Source: Oryzibacter oryziterrae (GTDB lineage Bacteria > Pseudomonadota > Alphaproteobacteria > Rhizobiales > Pleomorphomonadaceae). Taken from it: a DNA stretch of 64,000 nucleotides. The notes beneath the pieces were generated by a model, which worked only from the letters and a program-made list of their open reading frames with translations, did not search any database and was not told the origin of the DNA. Shown here piece after piece: positions 42,522-52,362 of this stretch (position 1 is the first letter of the stretch; each line of letters begins with the position of its first letter). Location: positions 1 through 64,000 of the forward strand of contig NZ_JAKJIC010000017.1 of NCBI RefSeq assembly GCF_021864535.1. The letters run 5' to 3'. Made by a program: the position numbers and the translations under genes.

Positions 42522-42558
42522 AGCGGAACATCGCAGTCATTTTCAATGACCGGCGACA

Positions 42559-43611
42559 TCAAATCCCGAGCAGGCGACGGTTGGCCGCCTCGTCACTGCC
42601 GCCACCGGCGAAGTCGTCGAAGGCCTTTTCGGTAACCCTGATAATGTGATCCTTGACGAAGGCCGCGCCCTCGCGCGCGCCGTCCTCGGGATGCTTGAGG
42701 CAGCATTCCCACTCGACGACCGCCCAGCCCTCGAAGCCATGGGCGGTCAGCCTGGAGAAGATCGCCCCGAAGTCGATCTGCCCGTCGCCCAGCGACCGGA
42801 AGCGGCCGGCCCGGTTCACCCAGCTCTCATAACCGCCATAGACGCCCTGCCGGCCCGTGGGGTTGAACTCGGCATCCTTGACGTGGAACATCTTGATGCG
42901 ATCGTGGTAGATGTCGATATTGTCAAGATAATCAAGGCATTGCAGCACATAGTGCGAGGGATCGTAGAGCATGTTGGCCCGCGCGTGATTGCCGACGGCG
43001 GCAAGGAAGCGCTCGAAGCTCACACCGTCATGCAGATCTTCGCCGGGATGGATCTCGTAGCAGACGTCGACGCCCTGGCTCTCGGCATGGTCGAGGATCG
43101 GCCGCCAGCGCCTGGCGAGTTCCGCAAAAGCCGTCTCGACGAGACCGGACGGCCGCTGCGGCCAGGGATAGACGAAGGGCCAGCAGAGCGCGCCGGAGAA
43201 GGTCACCATGGCATTGCAGCCGAAATGGCGCGAGGCGGTGATCGCCTTCTTCACCTGATCGACCGCCCAGGCCTGCCGCGCCGCCGGATTGCCGCGCACC
43301 TGAGGCACCGCAAAGCCGTCAAAGGCTTCGTCATAGGCGGGATGGACCGCCACCAGCTGGCCCTGCAGATGGGTCGACAGTTCGGTGACGACGACGCCAT
43401 TCTCGCGGGCCACGCCGGCGATGTCGTCGCAATAGGCCTTGGAGGCCGCCGCCTTGTCGAGATCCAACAGGCGACCGTCCCAGGTCGGGATCTGCACGCC
43501 GAGATAGCCGCAGTCGGCGGCCCATTTCGTGATCGACGCCCAGCTGTTGAACGGCGCCGCGTCGCCGGCAAACTGCGCCAGAAACAGGCCGGGACCCTTG
43601 ATCGTCTTCAT
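42559..43611 (-). CDS. Sugar phosphate isomerase/epimerase family protein (AP-endonuclease-2 fold)
   Basis: A 350-residue TIM-barrel protein of the xylose-isomerase-like/AP endonuclease 2 family. Metal-ligand segments can be seen: VCYEIHPGEDLHDG, NMLYDPSHYVLQ, MFHVKDAEF and AVVEWECCLKHPEDG. AAGGAG lies before the ATG at 43611. Members are isomerases, epimerases or, together with a Gfo/Idh enzyme, lyases acting on 3-keto sugars. It is followed by such an oxidoreductase and preceded by a ribose-type importer. A longer frame at the 5' side is only repeat DNA. Confidence 0.88.
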   Translation of the reverse strand: MKTIKGPGLFLAQFAGDAAPFNSWASITKWAADCGYLGVQIPTWDGRLLDLDKAAASKAYCDDIAGVARENGVVVTELSTHLQGQLVAVHPAYDEAFDGFAVPQVRGNPAARQAWAVDQVKKAITASRHFGCNAMVTFSGALCWPFVYPWPQRPSGLVETAFAELARRWRPILDHAESQGVDVCYEIHPGEDLHDGVSFERFLAAVGNHARANMLYDPSHYVLQCLDYLDNIDIYHDRIKMFHVKDAEFNPTGRQGVYGGYESWVNRAGRFRSLGDGQIDFGAIFSRLTAHGFEGWAVVEWECCLKHPEDGAREGAAFVKDHIIRVTEKAFDDFAGGGSDEAANRRLLGI

Positions 43612-43700
43612 GGAAAGACTCCTTGAGGCAAGACCGTCCGCAAGGCAAAGGGCAGGCGGCCAAGACGATGGTTTCGTGACAGGGCACGACACAACCCTCG

Positions 43701-43770
43701 CTCCAGATTCAAGACTTTGAGCAACCGCTTTCCGATCAGGTTGTTTCAACCTGATCGGCGGGTGCTCCAG
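43701..43770. repeat. Dispersed palindromic element, intergenic copy
   Basis: The same element as at 6277-6342, here with a stronger palindrome: GATCAGGTTG-TTT-CAACCTGATC. It lies between the isomerase and sugar-binding-protein genes. The better pairing in this copy suggests it is closer to the ancestral form. Confidence 0.75.
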
Positions 43771-43778
43771 TGGACGAG

Positions 43779-43893
43779 GGTGGCAGCGAAGCTGCCGGGT
43801 GAGGGGGGCCAGCGCGACGTCAACCGCCGGCATCGACACCCCTCATCGGCCCTGCCGGGCACCTTCTCCCCCACGGGGAGAAGGCAACGCGTG
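43779..43893. repeat. Dispersed element of the CACCTTCTCCCC / GGGGAGAAGG family
   Basis: GGGTGGCAGCGAAGCTGCCG and, 80 bases later, CCTGCCGGGCACCTTCTCCC with GGGGAGAAGG form the same layout as the element at 54189-54313. The gap 43612-43901 is nearly filled by this and the element at 43701. Confidence 0.65.
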
Positions 43894-43901
43894 GCAACCC
43901 G

Positions 43902-44846
43902 TCAGAACGGCGAGTCGGGGAAGTAGAAGTCCTTGGCGTTTTCCGGCGTCACCAGCGTGGCGTCGAGCGTGTAGACGCCGCGCGCCGGCACGTGGTCGAA
44001 CAGCGAAGCCGCGGTCATCTCGAGGGCGGTGCCCACCATCGCCGGCGGATAGAGCACGTCGACCGGGATCATCTTGTCGCCGTCCATGACCTTCTTGATC
44101 ATGTCCTTGGAGCCGGCGCCGGCAATCACATACTGGATGTCGGTGCGCTTGGACTGTTCGATGGCCTGCAGCACGCCGACGGCCATGTCGTCATCCTGGC
44201 ACCAGACCACGTCGATCTTGGGATATTTGGTCAGGAAGTCCTGCATCACCTTGAAGGCGTCGTCGCGGTTCCAGTTGCCGAACTGGCGGTCAAGGATCTT
44301 GACGTTGGAGCCGGCGATGCCGCGGTCGAAGCCGTCCTGGCGCTGCTGGTCGATGGGGATCGGCATGCCGCGCACCACCACTACTTCGGCGTCGGGCGAA
44401 TGCTCCTTGATATACTGGCCGGCCACCTCGCCGAGCGCCGGATTGTTGCCGGCCACATAAAGGTCGCGCACGGTGTTGTCGTTCACGCTCGGGGCGCGGT
44501 CGACCAGCGCCACGAAAGTGCCGGCGGCCTTCACCTGCTTGATGGCGTTGACCAGCGGATCGGGATCGGTCGGCAGGATCACCAGCGCGTCGAGGCCCTG
44601 CACGGCCAGATCCTGGATGGCGTTGGCCTGGGCGGCGGCATCCGGCGACGTCTTGACGATGATCTTGGCGTCCGGATGGGCCTTCTGGATCTCGGCGGCG
44701 ACGCGCTCGGCGTGATAGACCACGCCTGCGGTCCAGCCATGGTCGGCGGCGGGGATGGAAACGCCGATCACCTTGGTGTCGCCGGCAAAGGCGGTCGTCG
44801 ACATGAGGAGGGCAAGGAGTGCCGCTCCGGTCAGCTTCTTCAGCAT
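43902..44846 (-). CDS. Ribose-type (family 4) sugar ABC substrate-binding protein
   Basis: A 314-residue periplasmic protein of the RbsB family. The signal peptide ends near residue 21 (TAFA-GDT). The mature fold has VIGVSIPAADHGWTAGVVYHAE, LVILPTDPDPLVNAIKQVKAAGTFVALVDRAP and VVWCQDDDMAVGVLQAIEQ. It delivers a monosaccharide or cyclitol to the permease/ATPase encoded upstream. In the transcript it follows the permease, giving an ATPase-permease-binding protein order under LacI control. Confidence 0.92.
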   Translation of the reverse strand: MLKKLTGAALLALLMSTTAFAGDTKVIGVSIPAADHGWTAGVVYHAERVAAEIQKAHPDAKIIVKTSPDAAAQANAIQDLAVQGLDALVILPTDPDPLVNAIKQVKAAGTFVALVDRAPSVNDNTVRDLYVAGNNPALGEVAGQYIKEHSPDAEVVVVRGMPIPIDQQRQDGFDRGIAGSNVKILDRQFGNWNRDDAFKVMQDFLTKYPKIDVVWCQDDDMAVGVLQAIEQSKRTDIQYVIAGAGSKDMIKKVMDGDKMIPVDVLYPPAMVGTALEMTAASLFDHVPARGVYTLDATLVTPENAKDFYFPDSPF

Positions 44847-44914
44847 GGTTCGCTCCCTATGTTGTTTTTCGCTTCGAGGCCCTTCAATTCCGGCCGCCTC
44901 CAAGCCGGATTTGC

Positions 44915-45943
44915 TCACGCCTTGCGTGTCAGCGAGCGCTGCACGAGCATGGCAATGATGATGATCGAGCCCTGGATGGTGCCGATCAGATATTCGCTGA
45001 TGAAGTTGGACAGCAGCATGATGTTGCCGACCAGCTCGAGGATGAAGGCGCCGCAGATGGTGCCCCACACGCGCCCGGCGCCGCCCTTGAGCGCCGTGCC
45101 GCCGACCACCACGGCGGTGATCGCCTGCAGCTCCCACAGGATGCCGGTGGTGGCCGAAGTGGAGCCGAGGCGCGGCACGTAGAGCAGCACCGCCACGGCC
45201 ACGCAGAGGCCCTGGATGACGAAGGCGATCACGCGCACCCGATCGACTGATATGCCCGAATAGCGCGCCACATCGCGGTTGGAGCCGACGGCCACCACAT
45301 GCCGGCCGTAGCGGGTGCGGTAGAGCACGAAGGCGGCGATGGCGGTGACCACCAGGATCACCACGATCGGGATCGGCAGGCCGAGGAAGGAGCCGAAATA
45401 GGCCGGCGCATAGAGCGTCTGGATGTCGGAGGATTTCAGCGTGATGGCGCCGCCCTGCGACAGCCAGGTGGTGAGGCCGCGATAGATGCCCATGGTGCCG
45501 AGCGTGGCGATGAAGGGCTCGATCCGCCCCACCGTGGTTACCAGCCCGTTGAACAGGCCGCAGAGCGCGCCGACCACCAGCGCGAAGGCGACGGCGGCCA
45601 GGAGGCGCAAGGTGGGGTCGGCGATCAGCGGATTGTTGAGGAACAGGATCATCAGCGAGGCGACGAAGGCCAGCATGGAGCCGACCGACAGGTCGAGGTC
45701 GCCCGAGGAGATGACGAAGGTGGCGCCGACGGCGATGATCGCCACGAAGGCGCTGCGCGTCGCCACATTGGCCAGATTGTTGAGGCCGATGAAGTTCTGG
45801 TTGACGAACATGCCGAGCAGCAGCAGCAGCGCCAGCGCCACGAAGGGCGCGATGGCCCGCATGTCCACGTCGATGCCGATGCGCGTGCGGCCGGGCCGCT
45901 CGCCGGTTTTCCTTGCCTCTTGGGTCACGCCCAACCTCCCCAT
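44915..45943 (-). CDS. Ribose-type sugar ABC permease (RbsC-like)
   Basis: A 342-residue inner-membrane protein with about ten hydrophobic segments. It has the family blocks VAIIAVGATFVISSGDLDLSVGSM, FNGLVTTVGRIEPFIATLGTM and TRYGRHVVAVGSNRDVARYSGI, the last being the ATPase-contact loop. AGGAAAG precedes the ATG at 45943, 56 bases after the ATPase stop. Confidence 0.92.
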   Translation of the reverse strand: MGRLGVTQEARKTGERPGRTRIGIDVDMRAIAPFVALALLLLLGMFVNQNFIGLNNLANVATRSAFVAIIAVGATFVISSGDLDLSVGSMLAFVASLMILFLNNPLIADPTLRLLAAVAFALVVGALCGLFNGLVTTVGRIEPFIATLGTMGIYRGLTTWLSQGGAITLKSSDIQTLYAPAYFGSFLGLPIPIVVILVVTAIAAFVLYRTRYGRHVVAVGSNRDVARYSGISVDRVRVIAFVIQGLCVAVAVLLYVPRLGSTSATTGILWELQAITAVVVGGTALKGGAGRVWGTICGAFILELVGNIMLLSNFISEYLIGTIQGSIIIIAMLVQRSLTRKA

Positions 45944-45999
45944 CTTTCCTGCGCGCTTCTCCTTGGGGCGGAATCGGCCCCGGGGCGCGCCGGGTCCTG

Positions 46000-47523
46000 T
46001 CAGCTGGCCATTGTCTTGAGGCCGGCCGAATAGCGCATGATTTCCTGCTCGTTGATCTCCTCGCCCTCGAGCCAGCCGGTGATCACCCCCTCGCGCATCA
46101 CGGCCACGCGGGTGCACATGCCGATGATCTCCTGCATCTCCGAGGAGACGATGACGATCGACTTGCCGTCGCGGGCGAGCGCGGCGATGAAATGGTAGAT
46201 CTGCTGCTTGGTGCCCACATCGATGCCGCGCGTCGGCTCGTCGATGATGATGATGTCCGGCTCGGTCTCCATCACCTTGGCCAGCATCAGCTTCTGCTGG
46301 TTGCCGCCGGACATGCGACCGGCCACCACGCGGGCGTCGCGCACGCGGATGTCGAAACGCCGCTGGGCGCGGGCCAGTGCCGCTGCCTCGCTGGCCTGGT
46401 CGAGATAGCCGTGCCGGCAATGGCGGGCGAGCGATTGCAGCGTGAGATTCACCGCCATGCGCGAGCCGAGCAGCAGGCCCTTGGCCTTGCGATCCTTGGT
46501 GAGATAGGCAAGCCCCGCCCGGTTGGCGGCGTGCACGTCATGGGGGGCGAGCACTTCGCCCTTGACGCGGACGGTGCCCGACAGGCGCGCCCGCAAGCCC
46601 GCCACGGCCTCCATCAGTTCGGTGCGGCCCGAGCCGATCAGGCCGGAAAAGCCGATGATCTCGCCCTTGCGCACCTCGAAGGAAGCGTCGCGTACGAAGG
46701 GCGTCGAAATGCCTGTCGCCGACAGCACGATCTCCTCGTCCACGTCGGGCTCTTCCTTGGTGGGATAGAGGCTCGACAACTCGCGCCCCACCATCAGCTG
46801 GGCGATGGATTCGGCGTCGAGCTGCGACGTGGGGGCGGTCTTCACCCATTGGCCGTCGCGCAGCACGGTGACGCGGTCGGTATACTCCAGCACCTCGTTG
46901 AGCTTGTGCGAGACGAAGACGAAGCTGGTGCCGCGGTCGCGCAGGCGGCGCACCTGCTCGAACAGCACGCGCGATTCCTCCTGGCTCAGCACGGCCGTCG
47001 GCTCATCCATGAAGATGACGCGTGCCTCCTTGGAGATGGCCTTGGCGATCTCCACCATCTGCTTGTCGGCGACGGTGAGCGAGCCGATCAGCGCGTCCTC
47101 GTCGATGGAGGAACTGAGGCTGTCGAGCACCGCGCGCGTCTCGGCGCGCATGCGCTTGCGGTCGAGCACGCCGAAGCGGGTGATCTCGCGACCGAGAAAC
47201 AGGCTTTCGCTGACCGTCAGATGGTCGGCGAGATTGAATTCCTGGTGGATGATGACGATGCCGAGCGCTTCCGCCGCGCCATTGGCGGGCAGGCGGATCG
47301 GCTTGCCGTCATAGAGGATTTCGCCGCTGTCGGGCTGTTCGAAGCCGGACATCACCTTGACGAAGGTGGATTTGCCCGCGCCATTCTCGCCGACCAGGGC
47401 GTGGATCTCGCCGGCGCGCAGGTCGAAGTTGACACTGAACAGCACCTGGACGCCGCTGAAAAACTTCGAGATGCGTCGCGCCACGAGGACATCGTCCTCG
47501 CTCACGATATTGAGCGAACTCAT
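46000..47523 (-). CDS. Ribose-type sugar ABC ATPase (RbsA-like)
   Basis: A 507-residue protein with two ATPase domains. The first is complete: Walker A GENGAGKST (~res 47-55), signature-like LTVADKQMVEIAKAI and Walker B VIFMDEPTAVL. The second has the degenerate Walker A GLIGSGRTE usual for RbsA, signature MSGGNQQKLMLAK and Walker B IIIIDEPTRGIDVG. It powers import through the RbsC-like permease. It is the first gene of the operon, and its promoter region contains a double LacI-type operator. Confidence 0.94.
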   Translation of the reverse strand: MSSLNIVSEDDVLVARRISKFFSGVQVLFSVNFDLRAGEIHALVGENGAGKSTFVKVMSGFEQPDSGEILYDGKPIRLPANGAAEALGIVIIHQEFNLADHLTVSESLFLGREITRFGVLDRKRMRAETRAVLDSLSSSIDEDALIGSLTVADKQMVEIAKAISKEARVIFMDEPTAVLSQEESRVLFEQVRRLRDRGTSFVFVSHKLNEVLEYTDRVTVLRDGQWVKTAPTSQLDAESIAQLMVGRELSSLYPTKEEPDVDEEIVLSATGISTPFVRDASFEVRKGEIIGFSGLIGSGRTELMEAVAGLRARLSGTVRVKGEVLAPHDVHAANRAGLAYLTKDRKAKGLLLGSRMAVNLTLQSLARHCRHGYLDQASEAAALARAQRRFDIRVRDARVVAGRMSGGNQQKLMLAKVMETEPDIIIIDEPTRGIDVGTKQQIYHFIAALARDGKSIVIVSSEMQEIIGMCTRVAVMREGVITGWLEGEEINEQEIMRYSAGLKTMAS

Positions 47524-47560
47524 TGCATTCCCCCCGGCGGTCTCCCGTCCGCCAAGCCTT

Positions 47561-47597
47561 ATGTAAACCTTTACATTGGCGATGTAAAGGTTTACAT
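47561..47597. promoter_or_regulatory. Double LacI-type operator between divergent genes
   Basis: ATGTAAACCTTTACAT (47561-47576) and its exact reverse complement ATGTAAAGGTTTACAT (47582-47597) are separated by TGGCG. Each is itself near-palindromic (TGTAAA/TTTACA), so the whole 37 bases form one large palindrome. It lies between the ATPase gene and the divergent lacI-type gene, and would let the repressor control both. Confidence 0.8.
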
Positions 47598-47687
47598 TTG
47601 GGGAAATTGGTTTTCACGGCTCAAATGATTGATCGCAGCGTAAGTCTGTGTAGTGTCGCAGCAAAAGCGGTTCCGAGGCAGCTGAAC

Positions 47688-48707
47688 GTGTCCAATCCCA
47701 ACTCTGCAACCATCGAAGACGTGGCGCGTCTGGCCGAAGTGTCGATCGCCACGGTCTCCAGGGCGATTCACAGCCCGGAGAAGGTTGCCAAGTCGACACG
47801 GCAGAAGGTCAACCAGGCCATCGCCATCACCGGCTACACCACCAATGCGCTGGCGCGGAACCTCCGGCTCGGCCGGTCCAACATGATCCTGGTGATCGCG
47901 CCCGACATCGGCGATCCCAATTTCTCGTCCATCCTGGTCGGGCTCGAGAACGAGGCGCGGGCGCGCGGCTATGGCATCCTGATCGGCCATACCCAGAACG
48001 ACGCCCAGCTCGGCCTTGAATATCTGAAGTTCATCAATTCCAACCAGGCCGCCGGGCTGATCCTGTTCACCGGCGTGTTGCCCTATGGCCATCAGGACAT
48101 GGTGGCCAACCTGCCGCCCTCCGTGGGCGTGTTCGAGCCGGTGTTCAACGGCGGCATCCCCTATGTGGGCGTCGACGACGTGGCCGGCGCGCGCAAGGCG
48201 GTCGACCTCCTGCTGTCGCAGGGCCATCGCCGCATCGCCTTCATCGGCGACGCACGCAATCGTCTGGCGAGCCGCCGCCGGCGTCAGGGCTACAGCGAGG
48301 GGATGGACGCGGCCGGCGTGCCCGAGAGCCAGCGCATCATTCTCGACGGCGACGGCACGGTGGAAAGCGGCCGGCTGGCGCTCGAACAGCTGTTCATGCG
48401 CGACACGCTGCCCACCGCCATGATGTGCGTGAACGATCTGACCGCCGTCGGCGTCATCACCGGCCTGTCGGCGCGCGGCTATTCCGTGCCGGCCGACTTC
48501 TCGGTCACCGGCTTCGACGACGTGCCGCAGGCCGGCTTCCTGTCGCCGCCGCTCACCACCATCCGCCAGCCGCGCTCGGCCATCGGCAAGAAGGCGATGA
48601 CGCTGCTGTTCGATCTGCTCGCCAACACCGAGGGCGCCGAGACGGAGATCCTGCTGGTGCCCGATCTCGTGGTGCGCGAATCCGTCGGCCCGCCGCGGCC
48701 TCAGTAA
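47688..48707 (+). CDS. LacI family transcriptional regulator
   Basis: A 339-residue repressor: HTH SATIEDVARLAEVSIATVSRAIHSPEKVAKSTRQKV, then the effector domain with LVIAPDIGDPNFSSILVGLENEARARGYG, MCVNDLTAVGVITGL and PLTTIRQPRSAIGK. The GTG at 47688 is preferred (GAGG nine bases upstream, start just before the HTH). An ATG at 47625 would add 21 residues but has no ribosome-binding site. It is divergent from the ribose-type importer operon, with the double operator between them. Confidence 0.9.
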   Translation: MSNPNSATIEDVARLAEVSIATVSRAIHSPEKVAKSTRQKVNQAIAITGYTTNALARNLRLGRSNMILVIAPDIGDPNFSSILVGLENEARARGYGILIGHTQNDAQLGLEYLKFINSNQAAGLILFTGVLPYGHQDMVANLPPSVGVFEPVFNGGIPYVGVDDVAGARKAVDLLLSQGHRRIAFIGDARNRLASRRRRQGYSEGMDAAGVPESQRIILDGDGTVESGRLALEQLFMRDTLPTAMMCVNDLTAVGVITGLSARGYSVPADFSVTGFDDVPQAGFLSPPLTTIRQPRSAIGKKAMTLLFDLLANTEGAETEILLVPDLVVRESVGPPRPQ

Positions 48708-48764
48708 GGGCTGCGTCGGTGAAGGACTGGTGCTCTAACTATTGATTTTGGAACGACTTCTTGT

Positions 48765-48844
48765 CGATCAAATGATTCCATTTGATCGGAAAACGCTAGA
48801 GCAATTCCAGCGAAAGTGGGAACCGGTTCGCGGGAATTACTCTA
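48765..48844. repeat. Rhizobial-type intergenic palindrome pair
   Basis: GATCAAATG-ATTC-CATTTGATC (48766-48787) is a perfect hairpin. It is followed by AGAGCAATTCC ... GGGAATTACTCT (48798-48843), a second hairpin. This combination is a familiar intergenic element of Hyphomicrobiales genomes. It follows the lacI-type gene and may end its transcript. Confidence 0.75.
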
Positions 48845-48856
48845 GCCCACGTTCCC

Positions 48857-48892
48857 AACCTCGTCCCCTCCCCCCTTGCGGGGGAGAGAGGG
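48857..48892. repeat. CCCCTCTCTCCC-family half element
   Basis: CCCCTCCCCCCTTGCGGGGG and AGAGAGGG repeat the arm sequence of the inverted repeat at 23837-23971. Only one arm is present. It lies between convergent genes, ahead of the M81 peptidase stop. Confidence 0.6.
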
Positions 48893-48948
48893 ATCCACAA
48901 CGAGATGACCAGGGATGACCGATCACCCTGGACACGAAGCGTGTGACG

Positions 48949-50448
48949 TCACAGCTCCATGTCGGGATCGAGCGGGAAGATCGGCCGCTGCGCCTTCACA
49001 TAGGGGCGCTTGGTTGCCTGTGGGGTTGCCAGCGCGCCGCTGTCGCAGACCACCACCAGATCGGCGATCGGCTCGAAGGCGGCGCGGAAATGCTGCATGG
49101 ACTTCAGCGCCAGCACCCGGCGGGCCGAAGGCTCGATGCCGAAGGTGACGAGCTGCATCTGGTCGATGGCCTGCTCGGATTCCGTGGTCACCAGAATGTC
49201 GACGCCGCCGACGCGGAACACCGCCGTCGGCCCGAGGCAGCTTTCAAGGCCGTTGAGGATCGGGCCGTTGCCGATATAGCGACCGTCGGACAGGCAGAGG
49301 ATCTCGCCTTCGAGCTCCAGAGGTCCGCCGCCGAAGCTCGGATCCTGCTTGCCGCCGATGGCGAGGCGGACGCGGTCGCCAACCTTGTGGCGATGCAGTT
49401 CCGCGGCGGCTTCGGGGTCGATCATCGGCGCCACCACCGCATCCTCCACATCGGCCGCCAGCAGGGCGGCGGTGAGGGCGGTCGCGTCGCCATAGGCACC
49501 GGCACCGGGATTGTCGGCATAGTCGGCGATGATGAGCGGCCCGTTGACGGGCTTGTGCGCCTTGGCCAGCAGCGCCGCATCCTCGACGGAGAGGAACAGG
49601 TTCGCCTTGCTCTTGCGCCCCTGCCAGATGCGATCGGCAATGGCCTCGGTGATCTCGCCGGCCCGCGCGGCCGCGCCCTTGACCGCCTCGTCATAGGTGA
49701 CGAGCACGGTGGGCCCGAGGATGCTGGTGTCGGCCTCGGCAAAGCCGGCGTTGATGGAAACGGCGAGAATGCCCGCCTCGTGCTCATGGGCGGCGGCCGC
49801 GTCATAGAGGGCTGCCGTCTGCGCCACGTCGGTGCGGCCGCTGTTGACCTCTTCCAGCATGGGCCGATGGGCGCGCACCGTGCGCGGCTTGACGGCGCCG
49901 GCCATGGCGGCGTCAAGCAGGCGGCCGGCGTGCTGGCCGGCAAGGCGCATGTCCACATGCGGATAGGTCTTGTAGGAGACGAAGATGTCGGCCAGCTCCA
50001 CCATGGCGGGCGACACCATGGCATGCAGGTCGAGCGTCACGGCGATGGGAATGTCGCGGCCGATGGCGGCGCGCAGGCGGGCGAGCAGCTCGCCTTCGCC
50101 GTCATCGGTGAACTCGGGCACCATGGAGCCGTGCAGGCCGAGCAGGATGCCGTCATAGGGCCGTGCCCTGGCGGCGTCGATGATCCTGGCCGCGATATGG
50201 TCGAAGGCCTCGCGCGCCACCGGAGCGCCGGGATAGGCGTGGGCGGAGATGACGTGGTTCATCTCCCAGCCATGCGTCCTCGCCGCGTCGAGGAAGCCGG
50301 CGACCTCCGTATTGCCGTGGCCGAGGGCGGCGATGGCCGCCTCGCCGTCGAGCAGCACCGCCGCCGCAAAGTCGCGCAGCGTGGTGCGACCGCGCTTGAA
50401 GGTGTTGCTCTCGTGGATGAATTCGGCGCTCAGCACGTGAAAGGACAT
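48949..50448 (-). CDS. M81 family metallopeptidase (MlrC-like)
   Basis: A 499-residue protein of the M81/MlrC family. Conserved parts include EFIHESNTF near the start, LLGLHGSMVPE, VTLDLHAMVSPAMVELAD and SYKTYPHVDMRLAG, which hold the predicted zinc ligands (Asp, His). The C-terminal MlrC domain contains IADYADNPGAGAYGDAT. MlrC cleaves linear microcystin fragments with unusual and D-amino acids; most relatives are of unknown substrate. It is the last gene of a peptide-importer operon, so it probably degrades the imported peptide in the cytoplasm. Confidence 0.88.
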   Translation of the reverse strand: MSFHVLSAEFIHESNTFKRGRTTLRDFAAAVLLDGEAAIAALGHGNTEVAGFLDAARTHGWEMNHVISAHAYPGAPVAREAFDHIAARIIDAARARPYDGILLGLHGSMVPEFTDDGEGELLARLRAAIGRDIPIAVTLDLHAMVSPAMVELADIFVSYKTYPHVDMRLAGQHAGRLLDAAMAGAVKPRTVRAHRPMLEEVNSGRTDVAQTAALYDAAAAHEHEAGILAVSINAGFAEADTSILGPTVLVTYDEAVKGAAARAGEITEAIADRIWQGRKSKANLFLSVEDAALLAKAHKPVNGPLIIADYADNPGAGAYGDATALTAALLAADVEDAVVAPMIDPEAAAELHRHKVGDRVRLAIGGKQDPSFGGGPLELEGEILCLSDGRYIGNGPILNGLESCLGPTAVFRVGGVDILVTTESEQAIDQMQLVTFGIEPSARRVLALKSMQHFRAAFEPIADLVVVCDSGALATPQATKRPYVKAQRPIFPLDPDMEL

Positions 50449-50455
50449 GTGGACC

Positions 50456-51401
<946 letters not shown>

Positions 51402-51409
<8 letters not shown>

Positions 51410-52361
51410 GGGTGTCTCTCAAGCTGTGATGGCAGGCGTGGCTGTCGCGGCCGTCGGTGACAAGCGCCGGCACCTGCGTGCGGCACAGGTCGGTGGCGCG
51501 CGGGCAGCGCGGATGGAAGCGGCAGCCGGAGGGATAGTCGGCGACGGCCGGCACCGCGCCGGGGATCCCGGTGAGCGCGCCGCGCGCCATGTCGGGCCGG
51601 GGGATGCAGTCGATCAGCGCCCGCGTATAGGGGTGGGCGGGATGGGCAAACAGCGCCCGCACGTCGCTCACCTCCGCGACCCGCCCGGCATAGAGCACGG
51701 CCACCCGGTCGCACAGCTGGGCGACGATGGACATGTCATGGGTGATCATCATCAGCGCGATGTGGCGGTTGCGCACCTCCTCGGCGAGCAGGTGGATGAT
51801 CTGCGCCTGCACGGTGACGTCGAGCGCGGTGGTGGGCTCGTCGGCGACGATCAGGTCCGGTTCGCCGGCCAGCGCCATGGCGATGACGACGCGCTGCTTC
51901 ATGCCGCCGGAGAGCTGGTGCGGATAGGCTTCCGCGATCGCCTCCGGCGCGGCAATGCGCATCTGGCGGAACAGCTCGACGGTCCTTGCCCGCGCCGCAT
52001 GCGGCGGCAGGCCGAGATGCAGGCGCGACACCACGTCCACCTGCTCGCCGATGCGCTGCAGCGGATCGAGCGCCGTCATCGGGTTCTGGGTGATGAAGCC
52101 GATGCGCCGGCCGTTGTAGGCTCGCCGCTCCCGCGGGCTGAGTTTGGTAAGGTCGGTGCCCTCGAAGGAAATGCTGCCGGCCGAGACGCGGCCGCCGATC
52201 AGCGGCAGCAGGCCGGTGATCGCCAGCGCCGTCAGCGACTTGCCCGAGCCGCTCTCGCCGACGATGCCGACGATCTCGCCCTTCCTGATGTCGAAGCGGA
52301 TGCCTTCGAGCGGCATGGCGCCGCCGATGCTCACCGAAAGTGTGTCGACGCCGAGCAGCAT
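51402..52361 (-). CDS. Oligopeptide/dipeptide ABC ATPase (DppD-like)
   Basis: A 319-residue ATPase with Walker A GESGSGKSL (~res 35-43), in which the usual Thr after Lys-Ser is Leu, as in many DppD proteins. It has signature LSGGMKQRVVIAMAL, Walker B LIVADEPTTALD and a C-terminal cysteine cluster (GCRFHPRCPRATDLC...C). It forms a heterodimer with the DppF-like protein. One base separates its ATG from the stop of the permease gene. Confidence 0.93.
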
Positions 52362-52362
52362 C

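Noticed and set aside
43612-43839. 76-codon upstream extension of the isomerase/epimerase
   Set aside because: It is encoded by two repeat elements; AAGGAG and the conserved start are at 43611.
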